A stretch of 61,903 nucleotides of DNA from Candidatus Zixiibacteriota bacterium (GCA_011056555.1 DSEQ01000012.1:1-61903); one strand, 5' to 3'. Counted from the first letter of the stretch, positions 25,763-34,492 are shown. Notes: generated from the sequence alone by a model not told the origin. A program made the numbers and translations.

Positions 25763-26935
25763 ATGGAATTGCTTGACATAAATGAACTAAAGTTACTGGC
25801 CAACTGCCAGGAGCAGCCCTGTATTTCGATTTATATGCCCACGCACCGCACGGGTAGAGAGGTCGAGCAGGATCCCATCAGGCTCAAAAATCTCCTGAGG
25901 GAGGCCGACCGCAAACTGGGGCAATACGGTTTGCGCAGAAAAGAAATTGACGAGTTGCTTGATCCTGCCGAGAAGCTTTTGGGAAGTTCCGATTTCTGGA
26001 ATCATCAGAGCGACGGCCTGGCGGTCTTTTTGAACAAAAATGAGTCGCATATCTATCGGTTGCCGTTATCCTTTGAGGAGGCGGCCATAGTCTCCCACCG
26101 GCATCATCTAAAGCGGCTCTTACCGCTGTTTGTGAATGACGGCCGCTTCTTCCTGCTGGCCCTGAGCCAGAAAAAGAGCCGCCTTTTTGAGGCCACAAAA
26201 CACTCGATTAGTGAATATGAACTGGAGGGTGTGCCGCTCAGTCTTGAGGAGTTCATGAAGTATGAGGATCCGGAAAAACAGCTGCAGTATCATACCGGAA
26301 CCGGAGATGCAGGGGGCGGCGGCAAACCGGGCAAGCGCAGCGCTATGTACCATGGTCATGGCGCCGGTATGGACGATGCAGCCAAGAAGGAATACATCTC
26401 TCGCTTTTTCAAGTCAGTCGAGAATGGAATAGACAAAATCATAGCGGGACGTCAGGAACCTCTTATACTGGTGGGTTATGAACATTATATTCCCATGTAC
26501 AGGGAGGCCAATTCCTATGACAAGCTTCTGGACAATGAAGTTAGAAAGAACCCGGATGATTTGAGGGAAAAGGAGATACATGAGCTGGCCTGGAAAGAGG
26601 TGGAGCCGTATTTTGGTCAGGAACGCAAAAATTATATCAAGAAATACAAGGAAATCCTTGGTACCGGTAAGGCCTCGAATAATACGGAACAGATAATAAA
26701 AGCGGCCCACGGCAATCGTGTCGAATGCCTGTTTTTGAAGAAAGGACAGCAGATTCTGGGGAGCTATCAGCCTGAGGAGGATAAGATTGTAGTGTATGAA
26801 AAGGAACAACCGGGGTCGGAAGATTTGTTGGATTTTGCCGCGATCAGGACTATATTATCGGGTGGAGCGGTATATATAATGGAAGCGGATGATATGCCGG
26901 ACGAGAATCCGGCAGCGGCGATATATCGCTATTGA
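25763..26935 (+). CDS. baeRF-family (bacterial aeRF1-like) protein
   Basis: The 390-residue protein matches the bacterial archaeo-eukaryotic release factor group (baeRF3/7-like). It has the N-terminal CISIYMPTHRTGREVEQDPI and LKNLLREADRKL, then VFLNKNESHIYRLP, a middle domain RFFLLALSQKKSRLFEATKH and a C-terminal L7Ae-like part (EQIIKAAHGNRVECLFLKKG, IRTILSGGAVYIM). At the place of the catalytic GGQ loop there is a Gly-rich, basic loop (GTGDAGGGGKPGKRSAMYHG) without Gln. Peptide release by the classical mechanism is therefore unlikely, and a ribosome-binding or hibernation-type role is a reasonable guess. The ribosome site AGAGGAG precedes the ATG. It lies in the middle of the stress island. 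Confidence 0.82.
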   Translation: MELLDINELKLLANCQEQPCISIYMPTHRTGREVEQDPIRLKNLLREADRKLGQYGLRRKEIDELLDPAEKLLGSSDFWNHQSDGLAVFLNKNESHIYRLPLSFEEAAIVSHRHHLKRLLPLFVNDGRFFLLALSQKKSRLFEATKHSISEYELEGVPLSLEEFMKYEDPEKQLQYHTGTGDAGGGGKPGKRSAMYHGHGAGMDDAAKKEYISRFFKSVENGIDKIIAGRQEPLILVGYEHYIPMYREANSYDKLLDNEVRKNPDDLREKEIHELAWKEVEPYFGQERKNYIKKYKEILGTGKASNNTEQIIKAAHGNRVECLFLKKGQQILGSYQPEEDKIVVYEKEQPGSEDLLDFAAIRTILSGGAVYIMEADDMPDENPAAAIYRY

Positions 26936-26995
26936 GAATGGTAAACCTGAATGCAGCATTTTTGTATATGCATCAAATTGTAACACAGGAAGATT

Positions 26996-27742
26996 ATGAT
27001 GGGAGTTCTTGAAGTAAAAGGATTGAGCCTGACTCTTGACGGGAATCCGATCCTCAATAAGCTCGATATCGATTTCTGGGATGGCCACGTGCATGCCGTG
27101 GTGGGCCCAAACGGCGCCGGAAAATCGACCCTGGCGGCTACTATTATGGGCCTCTCAGGCTATCGCGATTTTGAAGGAGATATCATTTTTAAAGGAGAGT
27201 CTATTAAGGACCTGGATATCAATGAGCGCGCCAAAAGGCGAATTACCCTGGCCTGGCAGGAACCGGCCCGCTTTGAGGGCCTGACAATCCGTGATTTTAT
27301 AAGGTCTTCTGCCAGGGACAAAAGTGTCGACAATCTCAAGAGAACGCTGGATGAGGTCGGACTTGATTCCGATGAATATCTTATGAGGGCCGTCGACAAG
27401 ACCCTGAGCGGGGGAGAGCGGAAAAAAGTCGAACTGGCGTCGATCCTGGCCATGGAACCGGAGGTGGCGCTTCTGGATGAGCCCGATTCAGGCATCGATA
27501 TAGAATCCATCGAACGAATATTTCAAGCGGTAAAGGTCCTCAAGGATAAAGGAACAACAGTGATTATGATTACACATAGCCTGGCGGTATTGAATCAGGC
27601 CGAGCACGCATTTCTGATGTGCAACGGCACGATTGTGGACAAGGGCGTGGTTTCCAAAATAAGAAGTTACTTTGAAGACAAATGTATTCCCTGTCCGCAT
27701 AAGAATGTTCCCAGGATGGCAAAAACTGGAGGTCGGGTATGA
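26996..27742 (+). CDS. sufC: SufC-type ATPase of a minimal SUF (SmsCB-like) system
   Basis: The 248-residue ABC-type ATPase has Walker A in VVGPNGAGKSTLAATIMG, Q-loop LAWQEPARFEGL, signature LSGGERKKVELASIL, Walker B ALLDEPDSGID and H-loop MITHSLAVLNQ. LDEPDSGID with the ERKKVE signature is typical of SufC rather than importers. It powers Fe-S cluster assembly on its SufB/D partner, whose gene overlaps it by 4 nt (ATGA). A C-terminal tail has Cys-Pro (CIPCPHKN). No SufD, SufS or SufU gene follows, which matches the minimal two-gene SMS type known in archaea and some anaerobes. It acts in the cytoplasm. Confidence 0.92.
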   Translation: MMGVLEVKGLSLTLDGNPILNKLDIDFWDGHVHAVVGPNGAGKSTLAATIMGLSGYRDFEGDIIFKGESIKDLDINERAKRRITLAWQEPARFEGLTIRDFIRSSARDKSVDNLKRTLDEVGLDSDEYLMRAVDKTLSGGERKKVELASILAMEPEVALLDEPDSGIDIESIERIFQAVKVLKDKGTTVIMITHSLAVLNQAEHAFLMCNGTIVDKGVVSKIRSYFEDKCIPCPHKNVPRMAKTGGRV

Positions 27743-28689
27743 GCGCTGATCTGACAACTATTAACGACCTCTATGAGAAGATAAATTCGGATCCGCATGA
27801 GCTCGACGACCCCAATGTCGCTCATCTGGTAATAGACCATAACAAAGTACTCGGGCAGCATCAGGTCCCCGGTTTGCATATGGATGTCGACGAGCTCGAG
27901 GATGGAATCAAGGCGGTTATGCGTCTGGATGACAACACGGTTCTGGAGAAGCAGGTGCATCTCTGTTTCGGCATGTATCCCGAGAAGGGCGTGCAGAGGA
28001 TTATCATGGATGTTACCATAGGAAAGAATGCCAAAATTTCTCTCCTGTCTCATTGTGTTTTTCCTTACGCCATAGATGTCCAGCATATAATGCATGGACA
28101 GATTCGTGTCGGCGAGGGATCGGAGTATTCCTATTTCGAACGGCATGTACACAGTCCCAAGGGCGGGGTGAAAGTATATCCCAATGCGAAAGTAGAGATC
28201 GGCAAGAGAGCGACTTTCAGAACCGAATTTGAACTTCTTCGCGGCAGAGTGGGGTTGATAGAGATCGATTATGAGGCCACCTGCCAGGCCGAGAGTATTC
28301 TGGAGATGAATACCCGGATCAGTGGAAGGGCTGATGATGTTATAAAAGTGAGGGAGATCGGACATCTTGTGGGTGAACATTCCAAAGGTGTTCTGACCTC
28401 GAAGATAGCGGTACGGGAAAACGCCCGGGCCGAGGTATACAATGAACTGACAGCTACGGCGGCCTATGCCCGCGGTCATGTAGATTGCAGCGAGATCGTA
28501 CAGGACAACGGAATAGTCTCGGCTATACCGATAGTCAGGGTCGAACATCCCAAAGCCCATATCACTCACGAGGCGGCGATCGGGAGTGTAGATAACAAGC
28601 AACTGGAAACGCTTATGTCGCGCGGATTGTCGGAGGACGATGCTGTCGAGCTTATTATTTCGGGCCTCTTGAGCAGAAAGAAAAAATGA
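27739..28689 (+). CDS. sufB: SufB/SufD-type scaffold (SmsB-like)
   Basis: The 316-residue beta-helix scaffold is shorter than classical SufB (about 470-490), as expected for the minimal SMS form. Typical segments are VGEGSEYSYFERHVHSPKGG, GKRATFRTEFELLRGRVGLI, TSKIAVRENARAEVYNELTA, and the C-terminal HPKAHITHEAAIGSVDNKQL with ETLMSRGLSEDDAVELIISG. The AIGxVxxxQLxxLxxRGLxxxxA ending is the best family signature. The start ATG overlaps the SufC stop, so translation is coupled. It probably forms the SufB2C2 assembly that builds 4Fe-4S clusters for the many Fe-S and cytochrome enzymes of this organism. Confidence 0.92.
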   Translation: MSADLTTINDLYEKINSDPHELDDPNVAHLVIDHNKVLGQHQVPGLHMDVDELEDGIKAVMRLDDNTVLEKQVHLCFGMYPEKGVQRIIMDVTIGKNAKISLLSHCVFPYAIDVQHIMHGQIRVGEGSEYSYFERHVHSPKGGVKVYPNAKVEIGKRATFRTEFELLRGRVGLIEIDYEATCQAESILEMNTRISGRADDVIKVREIGHLVGEHSKGVLTSKIAVRENARAEVYNELTATAAYARGHVDCSEIVQDNGIVSAIPIVRVEHPKAHITHEAAIGSVDNKQLETLMSRGLSEDDAVELIISGLLSRKKK

Positions 28690-28714
28690 TGAAGGGATGG
28701 TCAGGAGCGGTTTT

Positions 28715-29293
28715 ATGAGTGCTTTGGAGGATTTTGCAGTTAGGATATTAAAAGAAATAGCTTTTCCGGAACTCTCCCGCCGCAGGCGTCATAGGCCGCG
28801 CGGGGATTTGCGTGATTTCGTCAGGAGGCATTATGACGATGCTCCTGACGGTTCGAAATACAGGAGACCTTTTTTAAAATCTAAAGGAAGGGTGGATGTT
28901 ATGGCTGAAGAAGAAAAAAAAATCGAGAAAAAAATCGAAGAGACCCAAGAGGAAATAGAAAAAGCAGGGGAAGGAGATGTTACTATGAAAGAAGTGGATA
29001 AGCTCAAAAAAGATCTGGATTCTTTGCGGAAAGACTTGAAGGATCTGACAGGTTCAGTGAAAGATCTCACGGTATCAAAGGCCGCAGGCGCCAAGGAAAA
29101 AGTCTGGAGGACCGCCAGCGATATCGAGGGTCGCGCTACCAGATATGCTACTGACGCCTATGATACGGTCCGTGATCAGGGCGAGAGGTATCTGAATCTG
29201 GGACGTGAACAGATTCAGAACCGTCCCTTGACCTCGGCCTTGTGGATTTTTGTCGCCGGCTTCTTGATGGGTAAATTATTCGACAGGAGATAA
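28715..29293 (+). CDS. YqjD/ElaB-like (DUF883-type) membrane-anchored coiled-coil protein
   Basis: The 192-residue protein has a basic N-terminal part (RRRRHRPRGDLRDFVRRHY), a long charged coiled coil at about 70-130 (EKKIEETQEEIEKAGE, KLKKDLDSLRKDLKDLTGSV) and a C-terminal single membrane helix (SALWIFVAGFLMGKLF). This tail-anchored layout is that of the YqjD/ElaB group, ribosome- or membrane-associated stationary-phase proteins. The ATG at 28715 is chosen because AGGAG lies 8 nt upstream. The frame can begin at 28697 but with no proper ribosome site. The next gene, 3 nt away, encodes a YqjE-like partner, as in enterobacteria. Confidence 0.78.
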   Translation: MSALEDFAVRILKEIAFPELSRRRRHRPRGDLRDFVRRHYDDAPDGSKYRRPFLKSKGRVDVMAEEEKKIEKKIEETQEEIEKAGEGDVTMKEVDKLKKDLDSLRKDLKDLTGSVKDLTVSKAAGAKEKVWRTASDIEGRATRYATDAYDTVRDQGERYLNLGREQIQNRPLTSALWIFVAGFLMGKLFDRR

Positions 29294-29296
29294 AAT

Positions 29297-29575
29297 ATGC
29301 GGTTTATTGCAGAGTTTATTCTCTCTGTCGTGGAACTGCTGGAATCTGAGGCAAGGGCCTTCAAACTGAATATCCTGTCGCTGGTCTCATATCTGGTATT
29401 TCTTGCTGCGGGTATGCTGGTGCTGTTAGTGGGCGCGGCTCTGATCCTGTGGGGCTTCTATAAGCTGTTGATTACAGCGATCGACCCCATTGCAGGTGCT
29501 TTTATAGTAGGAGGTATCACTCTGATAATAGGATTTTTGATTATTTATGGAATTCGGAGGACGGCAGCCCGGTAA
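29297..29575 (+). CDS. YqjE/holin-X-like two-helix membrane protein
   Basis: The 92-residue protein has an N-terminal amphipathic helix (FILSVVELLESEARAFKLNI) and two membrane helices (LVFLAAGMLVLLVGAALIL and AFIVGGITLIIGFLIIYGI). It ends in basic residues (RRTAAR). This matches the phage holin superfamily 3/YqjE-like group that accompanies YqjD-type proteins. It starts 3 nt after the upstream gene, so the two are likely cotranslated. It sits in the inner membrane, and its biochemical role is not established. Confidence 0.75.
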   Translation: MRFIAEFILSVVELLESEARAFKLNILSLVSYLVFLAAGMLVLLVGAALILWGFYKLLITAIDPIAGAFIVGGITLIIGFLIIYGIRRTAAR

Positions 29576-29680
29576 TATCAGTAAACCTGATTTGTGCCGC
29601 CGGCAGAGTTCTGATAGCAGAGAGATTAAGGATTTTTGTAAGACTTTGATTTTTTGAGTTGAATAAAGGAGTTTAATAGT

Positions 29681-30109
29681 ATGCCAGTACGCAACGCCAA
29701 TGCTGTATGGGAGGGAACCCTGAAAGAGGGCAAGGGCAAGATGAAGCTCGGTACTGGAGCTTACATCGGATCATACTCCTTCGGATCGAGATTCGCGGAT
29801 GATATCGGTACCAATCCCGAGGAGCTGATCGGAGCGGCTCACGCCGGTTGCTTCTCCATGGCGCTGTCTAAGATTCTTGAGGATGAGGGCTCCCGGCCCG
29901 AGAAAATCGATACGGTCGCCAAGGTCACCCTGGAAAAACAGGATCAGGGTTTCAAGATAATTTCTTCAGAATTGACCACCGAAGGTGATGTCCTGGATAT
30001 TGAGAATGACAAGTTCGTCGAGTTGGCAGAGAAGGCCAAGGAGAACTGCCCGGTCTCCCAGGCGCTGGCGGGCGTGAAGATCAGCCTGAATGCAAAGCTG
30101 GTCGGCTGA
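29681..30109 (+). CDS. OsmC-type thiol peroxidase
   Basis: The 142-residue OsmC/Ohr-family protein has the two redox cysteines visible: C57 in EELIGAAHAGCFSMALSKIL and C123 in KENCPVSQALAGVKISLN. The spacing and the N-terminus (ANAVWEGTLKEGKGKMKLGT) fit the OsmC branch, which reduces organic hydroperoxides in the cytoplasm and is induced by osmotic stress. A clear AAAGGAG precedes the ATG. It is separated from the YqjE-like gene by a 105-nt gap in which I see no hairpin. Confidence 0.95.
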   Translation: MPVRNANAVWEGTLKEGKGKMKLGTGAYIGSYSFGSRFADDIGTNPEELIGAAHAGCFSMALSKILEDEGSRPEKIDTVAKVTLEKQDQGFKIISSELTTEGDVLDIENDKFVELAEKAKENCPVSQALAGVKISLNAKLVG

Positions 30110-30154
30110 TTCTGAAAATACTTATTTTGTCCAAATAAAAGAGGAGGCTGATTT

Positions 30155-30670
30155 ATGAGTTTGGATGGAAAGAAAATCGCTATTTTCATAGATAATATCT
30201 ATGAGGATCTGGAATTCTGGTATCCCAAGATCAGAATGACCGAAGAGGGGGCGGAGGTTACGGTAATCGGGGCAAAAGTGGGGACTTATAGCGGCAAGCA
30301 TGGTATTCCGGGAAAGTCTGATGTCTCCGTCACAGAGGCAAAAGCCAAAGATTTCGACGCCCTCATAATTCCAGGAGGATATTCCCCGGATCATATGCGC
30401 CGTACCCCGGCCATGGTGGAATTCGTCAAGAGGATGCACAATGAAGGCAAGGTTGTTGCCGCAATCTGTCATGCCGGATGGTTGCTGGCATCGGCTGGAA
30501 TCATCAAGGGCAAGAAACTGACCAGCTTCTATTCCATTAAGGATGACCTTGTCAATGCCGGGGCGAATTGGGTTGATGAGGAGGTAGTGGTGGACGATAA
30601 TATAGTGACCTCGCGCAACCCGGGCGATCTTCCGGCATTCTGCCAGGCTATTATTTCGCAATTAAGCTAA
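30155..30670 (+). CDS. DJ-1/PfpI family protein (deglycase/protease-like)
   Basis: The 171-residue PfpI/YhbO-type protein has nucleophile C105 in the elbow AAICHAGWLLASAG, the following His, and the acid residue near the N-terminus (DNIYEDLEFWYP, likely Glu). DALIIPGGYSPDHMRRTPAM and the C-terminal VTSRNPGDLPAFCQAI are also typical. Family members act as deglycases or chaperone/proteases that repair glyoxal-damaged proteins and nucleotides. AGAGGAGG lies upstream of the ATG. It sits next to OsmC in the oxidative-stress part of the island. Confidence 0.93.
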   Translation: MSLDGKKIAIFIDNIYEDLEFWYPKIRMTEEGAEVTVIGAKVGTYSGKHGIPGKSDVSVTEAKAKDFDALIIPGGYSPDHMRRTPAMVEFVKRMHNEGKVVAAICHAGWLLASAGIIKGKKLTSFYSIKDDLVNAGANWVDEEVVVDDNIVTSRNPGDLPAFCQAIISQLS

Positions 30671-30691
30671 ATCAATCTGAAGAGGATTATC

Positions 30692-32278
30692 ATGAGTGAT
30701 AAAAAGGTGAAAGTCGCCCAAGTCGGTGATCTGGAAGAGGGGCAAATGAAATCGTTCGAGGTGGGTGACGGAAATAAAATACTATTGAGCAAGATACAGG
30801 GAGCGTTTTATGCCACCGGGGCGACCTGCCCCCATTATGGCGCGCCATTGGAGCGGGGTGTCCTGAGCGGGGAGCGGATTGTCTGCCCCTGGCATCATGC
30901 CTGCTTCAATGCCAAATCCGGCGATCTGGAGGAGCCGCCCGCCCGCGATTCTCTGGCCTCATTCGAGGTCAAGATCGAGGGTGATGATATTTATGTCATG
31001 ATTCCGGAGGAATTCAAAGGCAGCCGTACCCCGGATATGGTCAGCTATGATCCCGGGAGCGAGAACCGCAGTTTTGTAATAATCGGCGCGGGTGCGGCAG
31101 GTTCCATGGCCGCCCAGACCCTCCGCGAAGACGGTTTCAAGGGGCAGGTTATCATGCTTACCCATGAGGATAGAATGCCCTACGATCGTCCTAATCTCAG
31201 CAAGGACTACCTGCAGGGCGACGCCAAGGAAGAATGGATGCCGATCAGAGATGACGATTTTTATAACAAATACGGAATCGAGGTTCTCCGCAAAAAGCAT
31301 GTCACCGGAATCGACATAAAAAACAGGGAAGTCTCTGTTGCAAGTGGGGACTCTATAAAATATGACCGCCTCCTGATTACCACCGGTGGGGAACCGCGCA
31401 AGCTGGATATTCCCGGCGCAGACCTGCAGAATGTCTTCACCCTGAGATCATATGATGATTGCGATCGGATTATAGCCGCCGCCGAAAATGCTTCAAAAGT
31501 AGTGGTGATTGGTGCCAGCTTCATAGGTATGGAGACAGCATTCAGCCTGACCAAACGTAAGCTGAAAGTCACTGTGGCGGCGCCCGAGAAAACTCCCTTC
31601 AGCCATGTCTTTGCAGCCGAAGTGGGCGAGCTTTTCCGCAAAAAGCATGAGGACATCGGAGTCCAATTCAGGCTTGGAGAATCGGTTACCGAAATCGAGG
31701 GTGACGGTAAAGTCAAAGCAGTTGTTCTTGAAAGCGGAGACAGGATAGAGGCCGACATGGTCATCATGGGAGTAGGTGTTAAACCATCCTCCGAGTTTCT
31801 GAAAGGGCTGGAGCTTGAATCGGACGGCAGTCTCAAGGTGGACGAGTATTTTAATGTTACCGAGGATGTCTTTGCGGCCGGTGATATCGCCAGTTTTCCA
31901 TATTGGTATAACGGCGATATTATACGCATTGAACACTGGCGCACCGCGGAACAGCAGGGACGCTATGCAGCCCATAATATGCTGGATAAGGATAAGCCGT
32001 TTAGAAGTATACCCTTCTTCTGGACAGCCCAGGTCGGCCTGCAATTCAGGCATGTCGGTTATGTCCGCGATTGGGAAGATGTCATAGTTAAGGGTGACGT
32101 TTCCAAGGGTAGCTTTCTGCTTTTCTATGTCAAGAATAACAGGGTGCAGGCGGCCTCTGGAATAAAATACGACAAGGAAATTGATGCGGTGGAAGAACTG
32201 ATGCGCCGGGATCGCATGCCCTCAGCGGATGAATTGAAGGATGGTTCTATTGATTTGCTTGAACTGGTAAGGAAATAG
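30692..32278 (+). CDS. Rieske-FAD reductase (AIFM3-like)
   Basis: The 528-residue fusion has an N-terminal Rieske-type domain (CPHYGAPLERGVLSGERIVC then PWHHACFNAKSG: C-x-H and C-x-x-H ligands of a 2Fe-2S cluster). A two-Rossmann flavin reductase follows (FVIIGAGAAGSMAAQTLRED for FAD, KVVVIGASFIGMETAFSLTK for NAD(P)H, DVFAAGDIASFPYW near the end). This is the apoptosis-inducing-factor-like/ferredoxin reductase type. It likely moves electrons from NAD(P)H to an Fe-S or disulfide partner. It is soluble and lacks a signal peptide. Gaps to both neighbours are about 20 nt. Confidence 0.92.
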   Translation: MSDKKVKVAQVGDLEEGQMKSFEVGDGNKILLSKIQGAFYATGATCPHYGAPLERGVLSGERIVCPWHHACFNAKSGDLEEPPARDSLASFEVKIEGDDIYVMIPEEFKGSRTPDMVSYDPGSENRSFVIIGAGAAGSMAAQTLREDGFKGQVIMLTHEDRMPYDRPNLSKDYLQGDAKEEWMPIRDDDFYNKYGIEVLRKKHVTGIDIKNREVSVASGDSIKYDRLLITTGGEPRKLDIPGADLQNVFTLRSYDDCDRIIAAAENASKVVVIGASFIGMETAFSLTKRKLKVTVAAPEKTPFSHVFAAEVGELFRKKHEDIGVQFRLGESVTEIEGDGKVKAVVLESGDRIEADMVIMGVGVKPSSEFLKGLELESDGSLKVDEYFNVTEDVFAAGDIASFPYWYNGDIIRIEHWRTAEQQGRYAAHNMLDKDKPFRSIPFFWTAQVGLQFRHVGYVRDWEDVIVKGDVSKGSFLLFYVKNNRVQAASGIKYDKEIDAVEELMRRDRMPSADELKDGSIDLLELVRK

Positions 32279-32301
32279 ATCTATTCCGAAAGGAATCAAC
32301 G

Positions 32302-34383
32302 ATGCACGACAAAAATAATGACAAAGGGGAGCATGATCACAAAAATAATAATTCTCAGGATGAAGTGGTAGAGCACAAGCATAAGGATCACGAGGGCCAT
32401 GAGGAGAATCATGATGGAAAGGATCATAAAAGCCATCATGCGCACATGGCTGAGGATTTCAAACGGCGCTTCTGGATCTCGCTGGTCCTTACAATACCTA
32501 TCATAGTTTTATCGCCCATGATTCAGGGATTTGTGGGCCTGAAAGATCAGCTCGCATTCCCGGGCGATTCCTATGTACAGTTTGTTTTCGCATCCGCTGT
32601 CTTCTTCTATGGCGGCTTTCCGTTTCTCAAGGGGCTGGTAAAGGAACTGCGCGAAAAACAGCCGGGTATGATGACCCTGATCGCGCTGGCGATTATGGTT
32701 GCCTATGTTTATAGCAGCGCGGTAGTGTTCGGCCTTGCGGGAAGGACATTTTTCTGGGAGCTGGCCACCCTGATTGATGTCATGCTTTTGGGGCACTGGA
32801 TTGAGATGCGTTCGGTTATGGGGGCCTCTAAAGCTCTTGATGAGCTTGCTAAACTGATGCCCTCGGACGCACATAAGCTCGAGGATGACGGTTCGACTAA
32901 AGATGTTCCGGTCAGTGAGCTGGAAAAAGGGGATAAAGTTGTGATTAAGCCGGGCGAGAAGGTACCGGTTGACGGCAAGATAACAGAGGGTTCGACGTCG
33001 ATAGACGAGTCCCTGGTTACCGGTGAATCGGAACCTGTTTCCAAAGGTGAGGGCGATGATGTTGTGGGCGGTTCTGTCAATGGTGATGGCTCCATTACGG
33101 TCGAGATAGAAAAAACCGGCAAGGAATCATATTTGTCCCAGGTGATGGACATGGTTGAGAGCGCGCAGGCCAGCAAATCCAAATCCCAGAATCTGGCCGA
33201 CAAAGCCGCGATGTGGCTGACATTTATAGCCCTTGGCGCCGGTACAATTACACTGATTTTATGGCTGACTGTGTTCGGCAGGGAGTTCGTTTTTGCCCTG
33301 GGGCGAATGGTGACTGTCATGGTGATTACCTGCCCGCATGCCCTCGGTCTGGCGATTCCGCTCGTGATTGCGGTCTCCACCGCGTTATCGGCCAAAAACG
33401 GCCTGTTGATCCGGAACCGTGTGCCCTTCGAATCGGCGCGAAATATAGATGCGATAGTATTTGATAAAACCGGCACTCTGACCAAGGGAACATTCGAGGT
33501 CTCAGAAATTCTGGCAATTGGTGATAATACGGATAAAGATGAAATTCTGATGTATGCGGCTTCGGTAGAGGCACGTTCGGAACATCCGATTGCAAAAGCC
33601 ATTACGGAGGCGTCTGACGACAAGAAAAAGGTGGAATCCTTCGAATCTATCAAAGGCAAGGGAGCGACCGGAAAGGTGGATGGCAAAGATGTCAAAGTTG
33701 TTAGCCCGGGATATCTGGACGAAAACAAGATCGATATCAGTGAAGAAGCCACAGAATTTGCGAAAAAGGGCAAGACCATCGCCTATGTCCTGATCGATGA
33801 TAAAGTTAAAGGTGCTATCGCGCTTGAGGATCCGGTGCGCGAAGAATCCAAAGAGGCGATAAAGAAACTAAAGGAAAGAAATATAAAGACATTGATGATC
33901 ACCGGCGACAACGAGCATGTCGCCAAAAGAGTAGCGGATGAAATTGGGCTTGAGGACTTTTTTGCCGGCGTGCTGCCTGATAAGAAGGCTGAAAAGATAA
34001 AAGAGGTGCAGTCGGAGGGCTATACTACTGCGATGGTGGGAGACGGTGTAAATGATGCTCCAGCCCTGGCACAGGCGGATGTTGGGATTGCTATCGGCGC
34101 CGGAACCGATGTGGCCATGGAAACGGCTGATATTGTTCTGGTCAAGAACAATCCCCTGGATGTCGTCAAAATCATAGCCTACTCGCGCGCCACTTACAAA
34201 AAGATGGTTCAGAATCTTATCTGGGCAACGGGATATAATGCGGTCGCAATCCCGCTCGCGGCCGGGGCGCTTTACAGCTTCGGGATTTTGCTGAATCCGG
34301 CAGTGGGAGCTCTTTTAATGTCGCTGAGTACAGTTATAGTGGCAATTAATGCCAAATTCCTGAAGGTACCGGAGATTGAATGA
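32302..34383 (+). CDS. copB: CopB-type P1B copper-transporting ATPase
   Basis: The 693-residue heavy-metal P-type ATPase has an N-terminal His/Asp/Glu-rich metal-binding segment (residues 1-50, many HDHK, HKHKDHEGHE and SHHAH units). It has the CPH motif (C344-P345-H346 in VITCPHALGLAIP), phosphorylation D388 in DKTGTLTKG, TGES and GDGVNDAPALAQADVGIAIG. CPH with a His-rich N-terminus marks the CopB (P1B-3) branch, associated with Cu+/Cu2+ or silver export, rather than CopA (CPC). No CxxC metal-binding domain is seen. It may protect or supply cuproenzymes. Confidence 0.92.
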   Translation: MHDKNNDKGEHDHKNNNSQDEVVEHKHKDHEGHEENHDGKDHKSHHAHMAEDFKRRFWISLVLTIPIIVLSPMIQGFVGLKDQLAFPGDSYVQFVFASAVFFYGGFPFLKGLVKELREKQPGMMTLIALAIMVAYVYSSAVVFGLAGRTFFWELATLIDVMLLGHWIEMRSVMGASKALDELAKLMPSDAHKLEDDGSTKDVPVSELEKGDKVVIKPGEKVPVDGKITEGSTSIDESLVTGESEPVSKGEGDDVVGGSVNGDGSITVEIEKTGKESYLSQVMDMVESAQASKSKSQNLADKAAMWLTFIALGAGTITLILWLTVFGREFVFALGRMVTVMVITCPHALGLAIPLVIAVSTALSAKNGLLIRNRVPFESARNIDAIVFDKTGTLTKGTFEVSEILAIGDNTDKDEILMYAASVEARSEHPIAKAITEASDDKKKVESFESIKGKGATGKVDGKDVKVVSPGYLDENKIDISEEATEFAKKGKTIAYVLIDDKVKGAIALEDPVREESKEAIKKLKERNIKTLMITGDNEHVAKRVADEIGLEDFFAGVLPDKKAEKIKEVQSEGYTTAMVGDGVNDAPALAQADVGIAIGAGTDVAMETADIVLVKNNPLDVVKIIAYSRATYKKMVQNLIWATGYNAVAIPLAAGALYSFGILLNPAVGALLMSLSTVIVAINAKFLKVPEIE

Positions 34384-34462
34384 TACTGAGATGAAAGTAT
34401 TATAGAGGGGTGCTATATTGTTTCTGCCGGCCCGAACATATGTGAATTCATATTGTTTTAAG

Positions 34463-34492
34463 TATAATATCTTTTCCGAATAATGTTTCGGA
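34463..34492 (+). promoter_or_regulatory. Promoter -10 with overlapping dyad before pyruvate dehydrogenase genes
   Basis: A perfect TATAAT lies at 34463-34468 without a clear -35. Just downstream is the inverted repeat TCCGAA-N6-TTCGGA (34475-34492), which would overlap the transcription start and could be an operator or a 5' RNA hairpin. It lies 49 nt before the aceE start in the 157-nt gap that follows the copper ATPase gene, so the complex may have its own promoter. Confidence 0.45.
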
